Positions 28,345-36,472 of a stretch of DNA of 64,000 nt are shown here, piece by piece. The notes below the pieces were generated by a model that was given only the letters and a program-made list of their open reading frames with translations, made no database searches and was not told the origin of the DNA. The stretch covers positions 1 to 64,000 of the forward strand of contig VGUH01000008.1 of assembly GCA_016874295.1 (NCBI GenBank), in the 5' to 3' direction. Each line of letters starts with the position of its first letter. Position 1 is the first letter of the stretch. The stretch comes from Gammaproteobacteria bacterium. GTDB taxonomy: Bacteria; Pseudomonadota; Gammaproteobacteria; Steroidobacterales; Steroidobacteraceae. The position numbers and the translations under genes were made by a program.

Positions 28345-29472
28345 TTATGCGCTCTCCACCAGTTTGCGGGTCGGTTCATGGCGGATCGCCCCGTCGTGGG
28401 TGACGCAGGCCGCCGCGAACACTTCGTCGTTCCAGTCGATTGCGAGCGCCCCGTCCTTGAGCGCCGGCTTGATGAAATTGAGCAGGTTGCGCGCGTACAT
28501 GTCGCTCGCGTGGCAGGCGACGGTGGCCGGCAGGTTCACCGGGCCGATCACGCGCACGCCCCCATGCTCCACGGTCTCGCCCAGGCGCGTCAGCTCGCAG
28601 TTGCCGCCGCCCTCGGCGAGCAGGTCGACGATCACGGCGCCCGGTTTCATGCGCTCGACGGCGGCGCGGGAGATGATGCGCGGCGCGGGGCGCCCCGGCA
28701 CGCCGGCGGTCGAGATCACGCAGTCGGCGGCAGCGATGCGCGCGTCCAGCACTTCCTGCTGCTTCGCCTTCTCCTCGGCGGTCAGCTCGCGCGCGTAGCC
28801 GCCCGCGCCCTCCGCGGTGACGCCGGTCTCGACGAACTTCGCGCCGAGGGAGCGCACCTGCTCGCGCGTGGCGCTGCGCACGTCGTAGGCCTCGACCACG
28901 GCGCCGAGCCGCCTCGCGGTCGCGATCGCCTGCAGGCCGGCGACGCCGGCGCCGATCACGAGCACGGTCGCCGGGCGGATCGTGCCCGCGGCGGTGGTCA
29001 GCATCGGGAAGAACTTGTCGAGCGCCGCCGAGCCGATCAGCACGGCCTTGTAGCCGGCGACGGCGGCCTGCGAGGAGAGGGCGTCCATGGACTGCGCGCG
29101 CGAAATGCGCGGCACGAGCTCCATCGCGAAGCTGGTGAGCCGGCGCTCCTTCAGCGCGCGCACCAGCGCGGACTGGTTGTGCGGCGCGAGGAATCCGGCG
29201 ACCGCTGCGCCGGGCTTCAGCTTCGCGACCAGGCCGGCGTCCGGCGGTTGCACGGTGAACAGCAGGTCCGCGGCCGCCAGCACGGCGTCGGCACCATCGG
29301 CGAAAGAGGCGTCCTGGTACTGGGCGTCGGGGAACCGGGCGGCCTCGCCCGCGCCGCGCTCGAGGAGGACCCGGGCGCCCGACGCGGCCAGGCGGGCCGC
29401 CACCTCGGGCACGATTGCGACGCGGTTCTCGCCCCGCACGGTCTCTTTCAGCACGCCGATCGTGACTGGCAT
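28345..29472 (-). CDS. pntAA: NAD(P) transhydrogenase subunit alpha, part 1 (NAD-binding)
   Basis: Soluble NAD(H)-binding domain dI of the transhydrogenase, 375 residues from the ATG before PVTIGVLKE. Characteristic segments are KETVRGENRVAIVPE, the NAD Rossmann loop VLVIGAGVAGLQAIATA, the mobile loop around ASDMYARNLLNF and AVIVDLLAEGGGNCELT. The open frame extends 46 codons upstream, but homology starts at this ATG. It is divergent from the HNH nuclease gene. Confidence 0.95.
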   Translation of the reverse strand: MPVTIGVLKETVRGENRVAIVPEVAARLAASGARVLLERGAGEAARFPDAQYQDASFADGADAVLAAADLLFTVQPPDAGLVAKLKPGAAVAGFLAPHNQSALVRALKERRLTSFAMELVPRISRAQSMDALSSQAAVAGYKAVLIGSAALDKFFPMLTTAAGTIRPATVLVIGAGVAGLQAIATARRLGAVVEAYDVRSATREQVRSLGAKFVETGVTAEGAGGYARELTAEEKAKQQEVLDARIAAADCVISTAGVPGRPAPRIISRAAVERMKPGAVIVDLLAEGGGNCELTRLGETVEHGGVRVIGPVNLPATVACHASDMYARNLLNFIKPALKDGALAIDWNDEVFAAACVTHDGAIRHEPTRKLVESA

Positions 29473-29573
29473 CCGGAATCTTCCCCTGATCATTGCCGGC
29501 CGGGCGGCGGCGCGTTGAAAAATATCACAATCGTGGCTTATTGTTTGGAGCTTTCGGGGTCCGGAATCACGAC

Positions 29574-30227
29574 GTGGTCGCAGGCAACGGCAAGGTCGGG
29601 ACGGGTGCAAGGGCGGGCGGTGCGCCGGTCGCGCTGTCGCAGCAGGTGCTGCGCACCGATGCCTCGGGCATGCCGCTCGAGTGGATCGACTACAAGGAAG
29701 CGGTGCGCCTGCACTGCCTCGGCCAAGTCGCGTACGCCTTCGGCAGCCGGCTGTACGCGCTGCACGGCGGCGTCAATGCGAAGAGCGGCATGCAGACCGT
29801 GATCGAGGTCAACTCGATGATGGCGACGCAGGGCAGCTCCGGGAATCCGGGCAGCCTGCGCGGCGACTACGTGCCGCCGCTCAACAACGAGACGCTGTTC
29901 CGCCGCGATGCGAACCTGTGCATGTACTGCGGCGGGCGCTTCCCGTCGAACGCGCTGTCGCGCGACCACGTGCGGCCGTTCTGCCAGGGTGGCCGCGACG
30001 TGTGGAACAACGTGGTCGCCGCCTGCCGGCGCTGCAACAACCACAAGGCTTCGCGCACGCCGGAGCAGGCGGGCATGCAGCTGCTCGCGGTGCCATTCAC
30101 GCCGACCTACGCCGAGTACATCTACCTGAAGGGCCGGCGCGTGCTCGCCGACCAGATGGAATACCTGCTCGCGCACTTCCCGCGCTCGAGCCCGCTGCAC
30201 GCGCGCATCCAGCGCTTCAGGCAGTGA
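29574..30227 (+). CDS. HNH endonuclease
   Basis: An approximately 217-residue nuclease of the HNH type found widely in gammaproteobacteria. A CxxC pair (CMYCGG), the HNH core SRDHVRPFCQGGRDVWNNVV and a second zinc pair (CRRC) followed by NNHKASRTP are all present, so it should bind zinc and cut DNA. The N-terminal domain (WIDYKEAVRLHCLGQVAYAF) is typical of this subgroup. The start is uncertain: GTG at 29574 was chosen, with TTG at 29493 possible. It overlaps the downstream exonuclease gene by four bases. The biological role of this subgroup is not established. Confidence 0.8.
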   Translation: MVAGNGKVGTGARAGGAPVALSQQVLRTDASGMPLEWIDYKEAVRLHCLGQVAYAFGSRLYALHGGVNAKSGMQTVIEVNSMMATQGSSGNPGSLRGDYVPPLNNETLFRRDANLCMYCGGRFPSNALSRDHVRPFCQGGRDVWNNVVAACRRCNNHKASRTPEQAGMQLLAVPFTPTYAEYIYLKGRRVLADQMEYLLAHFPRSSPLHARIQRFRQ

Positions 30228-31126
30228 GCCGCGCGGGCGGACCCGCGGTCCACCTCGTCGACGCCAGCTACTTCGTCTTCCGCGCCTACTACTCGGTCGG
30301 CCTCGAGATGACCGACGGCGACGGCCAGCCGGTCAACGCGCTGTACGGCTTCGGCCGCTTCCTCGGCGACCTGCTCGAGGAAGCGCGGCCCGAGCACGTC
30401 GCGGTCGCCTTCGACGAGTCACTCGCGACCTCGTTCCGCAACCAGATCTACCCGGCGTACAAGCAGAACCGCGAGCCGGCGCCGCCAGAGCTGAAGCGCC
30501 AGTTCGGCCTGTGCCGCGAGCTCTGCCGCCTGCTCGGCCTCGCGGAGTTCGGCAGCCCGACGCACGAGGCCGACGACATCATCGGCACCCTCGCGACGCG
30601 GCTGCGCGCCGCTGGCCATCGCACGGTGGTGGTGACGCGCGACAAGGACCTCGCACAGCTGATCCGCGACGGCGACGACTACTGGGATTTCGCGGGCGAG
30701 CGTCGCTTCGGCTACGCCGACATCGAGGGCCAGTTCGGCGTGCGCCCGGAGCGCATGGCCGACTACCTCGCGCTTACGGGCGACACGGTCGACAACATCC
30801 CCGGCGTGCCGGGCGTCGGGCCGAAGACGGCGGCGGCGCTGCTCACGGCGTTCGGCTCGCTCGAGGAAATCTATGCGGGCCTCGACCGCGTGGGCGCGCT
30901 GCCGGTGCGCGGTGCGGCGAAGCTTGCCGACAAGTTGGCGCAGCACCGCGAAGCCGCGTACTTCGCGCGCCGGCTCACGGCAATCGCCTGCGACATGCCG
31001 CTCGAGTTCGACCTCGACTCGCTGCGCCGGCGCAAGCCCGACCTCGCCGCGCTCGGCGAGTTCTACGATCGCCATCGCTTCGGCGCCGCGCTGCGGCGCC
31101 AGGCGGAGCGCCTCGCGGCTCGCTGA
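30224..31126 (+). CDS. 5'-3' exonuclease / flap endonuclease (ExoIX-like)
   Basis: A 300-residue stand-alone homologue of the 5' nuclease domain of DNA polymerase I. It has VHLVDASYFVFRAYYSV, the arch-region AFDESLATSFRNQIYPAYK, the acidic cluster THEADDIIGTLA, VVTRDKDLAQLI and the helix-hairpin-helix TVDNIPGVPGVGPKTAAALL. The metal-binding acidic residues appear intact, unlike E. coli Xni, which lacks some. It starts at GTG inside the HNH stop, so the two nucleases are likely co-expressed. The probable role is removal of flaps or RNA primers. Confidence 0.88.
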   Translation: MSRAGGPAVHLVDASYFVFRAYYSVGLEMTDGDGQPVNALYGFGRFLGDLLEEARPEHVAVAFDESLATSFRNQIYPAYKQNREPAPPELKRQFGLCRELCRLLGLAEFGSPTHEADDIIGTLATRLRAAGHRTVVVTRDKDLAQLIRDGDDYWDFAGERRFGYADIEGQFGVRPERMADYLALTGDTVDNIPGVPGVGPKTAAALLTAFGSLEEIYAGLDRVGALPVRGAAKLADKLAQHREAAYFARRLTAIACDMPLEFDLDSLRRRKPDLAALGEFYDRHRFGAALRRQAERLAAR

Positions 31127-31155
31127 GGGACGCTGCGAAAATCGGGGAGCGTCCC
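31127..31155. repeat. Short hairpin after the exonuclease gene
   Basis: gggacgct and agcgtccc pair over eight bases with a 13-base A-rich loop, starting directly after the exonuclease stop. There is no T-run, so it is a weak terminator candidate and more like a REP-type unit. I see no second copy in the window. Confidence 0.5.
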
Positions 31156-31166
31156 CGCTTGATGCG

Positions 31167-31535
31167 TCAGTAGGCGTCGTACCCGCGGCGCGAGACGTTG
31201 ATTCCGCATTTGCCGAACCGCGCCCAGAGCTTGGCAGCGACGGAATCCGGATTCTTGAGATCCCTGACCCAGGCATCCCAGGCGTTGCCGAAGCCCTCGG
31301 TGGTCTTGCTGCGGCCGACCCAGTAGAGGCACTCGAGGTTGTGACTCTGGATCGGGAGCAGCACTTCTGACCGGTAGTCGTACGCAGAGGCCCATTCGCT
31401 GTTGAAGTCCCTCGCGATCTGCAGGTAGGTGTCGACGCTGCAGTCGGCATTCAGCTTCACCTCGATGACGTCGAGGTGATCGGCGGTCGCAGTCAGGGGC
31501 CATGCCATCACGGCCGCGGCAAGAAGTCTCTTCAT
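31167..31535 (-). CDS. Small exported protein, unknown function
   Basis: A 122-residue protein with a signal peptide ([17 protein letters not shown], cleavage near residue 18) and a mature part beginning [20 protein letters not shown]. Three cysteines in the mature region could allow a disulfide. I do not recognise the family. The start was placed at the ATG before the signal peptide, with ggagaacgacc upstream as a ribosome site. It is divergent from the nitroreductase gene and convergent with the exonuclease. Confidence 0.65.
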   Translation of the reverse strand: MKRLLAAAVMAWPLTATADHLDVIEVKLNADCSVDTYLQIARDFNSEWASAYDYRSEVLLPIQSHNLECLYWVGRSKTTEGFGNAWDAWVRDLKNPDSVAAKLWARFGKCGINVSRRGYDAY

Positions 31536-31648
31536 GGTCGTTCTCCCGGAATGTGCTGTTGGATCGTGCCGGCTCCTGTCAGGAGGGCCGGGCAGCCCGT
31601 CTTCCATGCCCCTATGATGGCGGTGATTCAACCATCCGGGCTTCAGTC

Positions 31649-32317
31649 ATGGCACCGAGATTCGTTCCCTTGTCCGGCTATCGCGAGTACCCCGCCGGGG
31701 AAATGGCCGCGCGTGCGCGCGATTTCGCACGCGAGATGGGACGCCGCCGCACGGTCCGCGACTTCGACGCGCGCCCCGTGCCGCGCGCGTTGATCGAAGA
31801 CTGCCTGCGCGCCGCGGGCACCGCGCCGTCGGGCGCCAACCAGCAGCCCTGGCACTTCATCGCCGTCTCGGAACCGGCGGTGAAGTCGCGCATCCGCGCG
31901 GCAGCCGAGGCCGAGGAGCGCGAGTTCTACGCGCACCGCGCGCCGCCCGAGTGGCTGGAGGCGCTCGCGCCGCTCGGCACCGATGCGGACAAGCCTTTCC
32001 TCGAGATCGCGCCCTGGCTGATCGCGGTCTTCATCAGGCGCTTCGAGCGGCTGCCGGACGGCGGCAAGCGCAAGCACTACTACACCGACGAATCGGTCGG
32101 ACTCGCGACTGGACTCTTGGTCGCCGCGCTCCATCACGCGGGCCTGGTCGCGCTCACGCACACGCCGAGCCCGATGAAGTTCCTGAATGAGATCCTCGGC
32201 CGGCCGAAGGATCTCGAGCGGCCATTCCTGCTGCTGGTGACCGGCTATCCGGCCGCCGATGCGCGCGTGCCCGACATCGCGCGCAAGCCGCTCGCCGACT
32301 ACGTGACGTTCCTGTAG
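31649..32317 (+). CDS. Nitroreductase-family FMN oxidoreductase
   Basis: A 222-residue FMN enzyme. The N-terminal flavin-binding signature [20 protein letters not shown] and [15 protein letters not shown] is clear, and the C-terminal [15 protein letters not shown] with TGYPA is typical. The pattern, including a lid around [17 protein letters not shown], resembles the iodotyrosine-deiodinase-like subgroup more than NfsA/NfsB. The natural substrate is unknown. It is a single gene, with no cofactor genes beside it. Confidence 0.85.
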   Translation: MAPRFVPLSGYREYPAGEMAARARDFAREMGRRRTVRDFDARPVPRALIEDCLRAAGTAPSGANQQPWHFIAVSEPAVKSRIRAAAEAEEREFYAHRAPPEWLEALAPLGTDADKPFLEIAPWLIAVFIRRFERLPDGGKRKHYYTDESVGLATGLLVAALHHAGLVALTHTPSPMKFLNEILGRPKDLERPFLLLVTGYPAADARVPDIARKPLADYVTFL

Positions 32318-32340
32318 AAGCTCGCGCCCGCGGACTTGCG

Positions 32341-32895
32341 TTAGCCGGTCGGCCGCAGCTCGAGTTCGAAGCGGACGTCCACCGCGTCGCCGACCCACCC
32401 GGTGGAGGCCCAGTCACGCTGGCCGAGGCCGAACGCGAGGCGGCTGAGGGTCGTGCCGCCTTGCATGACGGCGGGGCCGTCGCTGGCCGCCGGCGCAAGC
32501 GTGAAGGTGACCGGCACGGCCTGCGTGACGCCGCGGATCGTGAGCTCGCCCGCGGCACGCCAGCGCGCGCCCGCGCGCTCGAAGCCGGCGGCACGGAACA
32601 CGGCTTGCGGGTGCTTCTCGACCCAGAAGAAGTCGGCGCTGCGCAGGACCTCGTCGCGCTCGGGATCCTGGGTGTCGATCGAGGTGACGTCCACGGTCAC
32701 GTCGAGCCGTCCCTGGCCGGGATGCGCCGGGTCGAAATCGAGCGCGACGCGAAAGCGCGTGAACGCGCCGGTGAACTTCGCGCCCGCCTGGATCGCCGAG
32801 AATTCGAGGCGGCCGGCGGACTGGTCCGCCTGCAGGGTGCCCGCGAGCGCGGTGGGCGACAGGAAGAGAGCGACGAGGAAGGCGCGCAGGATCAC
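32341..32895 (-). CDS. YceI-family periplasmic protein
   Basis: A 184-residue protein with a signal peptide (LRAFLVALFLSPTALA) and the YceI lipocalin-like barrel, which binds isoprenoid or amide lipids in the known members. Conserved pieces are FSAIQAGAKFTGAFTRF, VDVTSIDTQDPERDEVL and SADFFWVEKHPQAVF. It overlaps the end of the cytochrome b561 gene by four bases. YceI with cytochrome b561 is a frequent pair, linked to quinone redox at the membrane (family knowledge). Confidence 0.9.
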   Translation of the reverse strand: MILRAFLVALFLSPTALAGTLQADQSAGRLEFSAIQAGAKFTGAFTRFRVALDFDPAHPGQGRLDVTVDVTSIDTQDPERDEVLRSADFFWVEKHPQAVFRAAGFERAGARWRAAGELTIRGVTQAVPVTFTLAPAASDGPAVMQGGTTLSRLAFGLGQRDWASTGWVGDAVDVRFELELRPTG

Positions 32896-33437
32896 TCGCG
32901 CGTCCCCGGCAGCATGCGCAGCAGCAGGCCGTCGCGGTCGAAGAACTGGTGCTTCAGGGCTGCCGCCACGTGCAGCGCGACCAGCGCGTACAGGACATTA
33001 ACCAGCAACTCGTGCGTCTCCTCGAAGACCTCCTTGAGCGCGGCGTCCGGCGCGACGAAATCCGGCAGCTGCACGAGCCCCCACCAGCTGACCGGGCGGT
33101 TGGCCGCCGACGACGTGAGCCAGCCGGACAGGGGCAGCGCGAACAGGAGCGCATACAGCGCCCAGTGGTTGCAGCGCGCGGCCAGCAGTTGCCAGCGCGG
33201 CATCGGCGGCGGCGGCGGGGCGTCGAACCAGCGCCAGCCGAGGCGCAGGAGCGCGATCGCGAGTATCGTGATGCCGAGGGACTTGTGCCGGGACATCATC
33301 ACCAGCCGCTCGAGACCGAGCGGCAGCGCGTCGGCGATCGTGCCGAGCGTGACCTGGATGACCAGCAGCAGCACGATGATCCAGTGCAGGAACTGCGCCA
33401 CCGGCCCATAACGCAAGGAAGTGTTTCGCGCCGGCAT
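32892..33437 (-). CDS. Cytochrome b561
   Basis: A 181-residue diheme membrane protein with four helices. Candidate haem ligands are H in AQFLHWIIVLL, H in SRHKSLG, H in HWALYALLF and H in ALHVAAALKHQFF. It begins NTSLRYGPVAQFLHW, the standard b561 start. It passes electrons between quinone and periplasmic acceptors. It is operonic with the downstream YceI gene and divergent, by only 21 bases, from a YceI-like lipoprotein gene. Confidence 0.9.
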   Translation of the reverse strand: MPARNTSLRYGPVAQFLHWIIVLLLVIQVTLGTIADALPLGLERLVMMSRHKSLGITILAIALLRLGWRWFDAPPPPPMPRWQLLAARCNHWALYALLFALPLSGWLTSSAANRPVSWWGLVQLPDFVAPDAALKEVFEETHELLVNVLYALVALHVAAALKHQFFDRDGLLLRMLPGTRE

Positions 33438-33458
33438 CAGGTCTTGGAGAATACGCCG

Positions 33459-34142
33459 ATGGGCAAGTTCCTGTGGATCCTGCTGCCGCTCGCCGTTGCC
33501 GGCTGCGCGGCGCCGCCCCGCGGACCGGCGCCGGCCGCGCCGCCTGCCCACGCGACCGCGCCCGCAGCGGACGGGGAGGCCTGGCGGGTGACGGACTCGC
33601 GCCTCGCGGTGCGCGTGTACCGCGACGGGCCGATGCAGCAGCTCGGCCACAATCACCTGATCACGTCGCATGCGCTCGCGGGCGAGATCCGCCTCGGCGA
33701 GCCGCTCACGGCCTCGCGCTTCGCGCTCCGATTGCCGCTCGACTCGCTGGTCGTGGACGACACCGGCGAGCGCGCCCGCGCGGGCGGCGATTTCGCCGCG
33801 CCGCTGCCGGACCGGGACCGCGACGCGACGCGTCGCAACCTGCTGGGCGAGCGCGTGCTCGACGCGGCGCGCCAGAGCGAGATACTGCTGACGGCGGAGT
33901 CCATTTCCGGCGGGCCCGCCGACTTCGAAGCGCAGGTGCGCGTGTCGCTCGCCGGCGCGGAGCATGTGCTCGCCGTCCCCTTCACCCTGACGGTCGCGGA
34001 CGGACGCCTCGTGGCCCGCGCGGACCTGCAGCTCACTCACGCCGATCTCGGCCTTGATCCCTACACGGTCGCGCTCGGGGCGCTCCGGGTGCGCGACGAT
34101 TTCGAGGTGGAGCTCATCGTCGAAGCCAGGCGCGGCTCGTGA
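33459..34142 (+). CDS. YceI-like lipoprotein
   Basis: A 227-residue protein with a lipoprotein signal (FLWILLPLAVAGC, lipid on Cys16) and a proline/alanine linker. A YceI-like domain starts near residue 45 (LAVRVYRDGPMQQLGHNHLI, later LTHADLGLDPYTVALGALRV). The sequence differs clearly from the neighbouring YceI protein. Ligand is unknown. It overlaps exoD by four bases (GTGA). Confidence 0.8.
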   Translation: MGKFLWILLPLAVAGCAAPPRGPAPAAPPAHATAPAADGEAWRVTDSRLAVRVYRDGPMQQLGHNHLITSHALAGEIRLGEPLTASRFALRLPLDSLVVDDTGERARAGGDFAAPLPDRDRDATRRNLLGERVLDAARQSEILLTAESISGGPADFEAQVRVSLAGAEHVLAVPFTLTVADGRLVARADLQLTHADLGLDPYTVALGALRVRDDFEVELIVEARRGS

Positions 34143-34798
34143 CCGGCATCCGGTTCCGCAATCCGGAGGTCCGGATATCGGCGGCGCTTGCCTCGGCCGA
34201 GACCGCGGTACAGGACCCTGCCGTCACGTTGCGGACGCTGCTCGCGATGCTGGGCGAGCAGGGGCTCCTGGTGTTCTGCGGCGTGCTCGCGGCGCCGTTC
34301 CTGCTGCCGGTGACCGTGACTGGCATGAGCACGGTGCTGGGTCTGCCGATGCTCCTGATCGGCTTCGCCGTCATGCTGAGCCGCGTGCCCTGGCTGCCGC
34401 AGCGGCTGCTCGGCCACAGCCTGCCGGCAGCGACGGTGCGCGGCGTGCTCGCGCGCGTGCGCGGCTGGGCGGAGCGCTTCGAGCACCTCATGCGCCCGCG
34501 CTTGCTGGCGCTCACGGGCGGGCCCGTGATCAACTTCGTGAACGGCGCGCTGGTCATCGTCGCCGTGCTGCTGCTGATGGCGCCGATTCCGCTGGTGCCG
34601 TTCGTGAACTCGCTGCCTGCGCTCGCGATCATCCTGCTGTGCTTCGGAATGGCGGAGCGGGACGGCGTGGTGATACTCATCGGCTATTTCGTGACGCTGC
34701 TGTCCGCGGTCTATGTCGGCGGGCTCGTCCTGCTGGTCTTCTACGCCGGCATGCGCCACGAGGAGGCGTTCGCGGTCATCCGGCACTGGCTCAACTGA
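34139..34798 (+). CDS. Exopolysaccharide synthesis protein ExoD-type
   Basis: A 219-residue inner-membrane protein of the ExoD family with about four helices. It has TLRTLLAMLGEQGLLVFCGV, a membrane segment AAPFLLPVTVTGMSTVLG, and LPALAIILLCFGMAERDGVV. ExoD was named for effects on exopolysaccharide and alkali tolerance in rhizobia; the biochemical activity is unknown. The start is GTG, coupled to the lipoprotein gene. No polysaccharide genes are nearby. Confidence 0.85.
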   Translation: MTGIRFRNPEVRISAALASAETAVQDPAVTLRTLLAMLGEQGLLVFCGVLAAPFLLPVTVTGMSTVLGLPMLLIGFAVMLSRVPWLPQRLLGHSLPAATVRGVLARVRGWAERFEHLMRPRLLALTGGPVINFVNGALVIVAVLLLMAPIPLVPFVNSLPALAIILLCFGMAERDGVVILIGYFVTLLSAVYVGGLVLLVFYAGMRHEEAFAVIRHWLN

Positions 34799-34847
34799 AC
34801 CGCCCGCCGACGCGACAGCCTGCCGGCGCGCGCCGGCATGTCGGCCG

Positions 34848-35081
34848 TCAGCGCGCGTCGATCTCCGCGAGCAGCTCCTTCGCGCCGTAGACCTTCTCGA
34901 GCGCCGTGCGGATGAACGCCGGGTGCACGCCGATCGAGCGGTTGTTGCGCTCGTCGAACCAGTAACTGCCCGAGATCGAGTGAATGTTCCCGTCGAAGGC
35001 AAGCCCGACGATTTCGCCCGCCGCGTTCAGCATCGGGCTGCCCGAGTTGCCGCCCACGATGTCATTGCTGGTGGTGAAATT
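34848..35081 (-). pseudogene. S46-family serine peptidase (DPP7/DPP11-like), C-terminal remnant
   Basis: Only the last 77 residues of an S46 dipeptidyl peptidase remain, starting at NFTTSNDIVGGNSGSPMLN, the motif with the catalytic serine, and continuing GLAFDGNIHSISGSYWFDE to a normal stop. The other roughly 600 residues, with the rest of the catalytic triad, are missing. Upstream the sequence switches abruptly to the 3' part of a VOC gene in another frame, so this is a deletion joint or an assembly chimera. It has no start of its own. Confidence 0.85.
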
Positions 35082-35448
35082 CGCCCGGGCCGAGCGAAGC
35101 CGGCGAATGCGTACGCGCCTCGAGCAGGCGCAGGAGTTGCCCGCCGGCCTCGAGGCTCGCTTCGTTGAACACATCGCTGCCGAGACGGCGGTCCAGCATT
35201 TCGATGCCGCGGCGCTCGAACGACTCGAGCCGCCCGAGCAACCCGGGCAGGACGAAGGCGAGCAGCGGCGACTGGGCAAGCTCGCGCCCGTGCAGCCCGA
35301 TCGCCAGTCGGCCGTCGGCGACGGCGGCGTAAGGGTAGGGAAAGGCCTCGCCCGCGGTCACCTGCGTGAAGCCGAGCCGCTCATAGAACTCGAGCGAGGC
35401 GAGCAGGTCCGGCGTGTGCACGCTGACTTCGTGGAAGCGCCCGATCAT
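35062..35448 (-). CDS. VOC-family (glyoxalase-like) protein, 3'-truncated
   Basis: A 128-residue reading frame whose first 121 residues form a VOC domain (RFHEVSVHTPDLLASLEFYE, IAIGLHGRELAQSPLLAFV-like strand, LLRLLEARTHSPASLGPG). The last six residues (EFHHQQ) are read out of frame from the S46 peptidase gene. The full-length relatives I recall carry a second VOC domain after this point, so half the protein is probably lost. It overlaps the hemH stop by four bases (ATGA). Activity is doubtful. Confidence 0.7.
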   Translation of the reverse strand: MIGRFHEVSVHTPDLLASLEFYERLGFTQVTAGEAFPYPYAAVADGRLAIGLHGRELAQSPLLAFVLPGLLGRLESFERRGIEMLDRRLGSDVFNEASLEAGGQLLRLLEARTHSPASLGPGEFHHQQ

Positions 35449-36428
35449 CCGGCCGCTCCCGCGCCGAGGCGCGCGGCGGCAAGCCGCGCGAGGCTGTCCA
35501 CCTGCGCCGCATCGTCGTTGAGCGCCGCGATGTATTCGAAGTCCGCGCCCCCGGTGGTGAGGTAGGTCGTGCTGCCCCGGATCGCGATCTCCTCGAGGGT
35601 CTCCAGGCAATCCACCGCGAATCCCGGGCAGACGACCGCGAGCCGGCCGCCGTCCGTAGCCGCGAGTTCGCGCAGGCGGTCCTCGGTGTACGGCTCGAGC
35701 CAGCGCGCGCGTCCGATGCGCGACTGGAAGGCGACCGACCAGCGCGCGTCGGGGAGCCCGAGGCGCTCGGCGACGAGACGCGCCGTCGCCCGGCAGCGCC
35801 CGCCGTAGGGATCGCCGGCTGCCGCGTAGCGCGCGGGGATGCCGTGAAACGAGAACAGCAGATGGTCGAACGGTCCGCGCGCGGCCTGGATACTCGCCGC
35901 GAGCGCCGCGACGTGCCCGGGGTCGTCGTGGTAATCCTCGATCACCAGGCGCTCCGGGGGCCGCGGCCGGCGCGCGAGCGCGGCATCCACGCGGTCCAGG
36001 GCGGCGGCGGTGGTCGTCGTCGAGTACTGCGGATAGAGCGGCAGCACGACGAGCCGCGCGACACCCGCGGCCAGCAGCCGATCGATCGCCTGGCCGATCG
36101 AGGGATTCCCGTAGGTCATGCCCATCGCGACCAGCAGCGGCGCGGGCACGAGCGCCGCGAGGCGGCGTTCGAGCGCGCGCGTGAGCGCCTCGGTGCCGGT
36201 CAGGAGCGGCGAGCCCGCGGGTGTCCAGATCTGCTGGTAGGCGTGCGCGCTGCGCTTCGGGCGGAACGGCAGGACGACGGTGCGCAGTATGAATTGCCAG
36301 GGGAGCCGCGGCAGGTCCACCACGCGCGGGTCCGAGAGAAATTCAGCGAGGAAACGCCGCACCGCCTCGGGCGTCGGCGCGTCCGGCGTGCCGAGGTTGA
36401 CGACGAGGACGCCGGTCGGGGCGGGCAT
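35445..36428 (-). CDS. hemH: Ferrochelatase
   Basis: Inserts Fe2+ into protoporphyrin IX, the last haem step. The 327 residues are normal. Features include GVLVVNLGTPDAPTPEAVRR at the start, VLPLYPQYSTTTTAAA, the active-site histidine in HLLFSFHGIPARY, and CPGFAVDCLETLEEI with the conserved glutamates. It lies upstream of, and overlaps, the truncated VOC gene. Confidence 0.97.
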   Translation of the reverse strand: MPAPTGVLVVNLGTPDAPTPEAVRRFLAEFLSDPRVVDLPRLPWQFILRTVVLPFRPKRSAHAYQQIWTPAGSPLLTGTEALTRALERRLAALVPAPLLVAMGMTYGNPSIGQAIDRLLAAGVARLVVLPLYPQYSTTTTAAALDRVDAALARRPRPPERLVIEDYHDDPGHVAALAASIQAARGPFDHLLFSFHGIPARYAAAGDPYGGRCRATARLVAERLGLPDARWSVAFQSRIGRARWLEPYTEDRLRELAATDGGRLAVVCPGFAVDCLETLEEIAIRGSTTYLTTGGADFEYIAALNDDAAQVDSLARLAAARLGAGAAG

Positions 36429-36472
36429 GACGGCACGATACCCGAAGCCCCCGGTGCGCGGTACGCAGGCGC

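Noticed and set aside
29681-30223. Exonuclease frame extended upstream over the HNH gene
   Set aside because: The extension is an Arg/Ala-rich out-of-frame reading of the HNH gene; the GTG at 30224 overlaps the HNH stop and begins the family homology.
34822-34837. GC palindrome gccggcgcgcgccggc between exoD and the S46 remnant
   Set aside because: Such short GC palindromes are expected by chance in this base composition and no T-run follows.
35062-35610. VOC protein starting 54 codons earlier
   Set aside because: The extra part is the shadow of the hemH 3' end; the VOC fold begins at the ATG at 35448, which overlaps the hemH stop.
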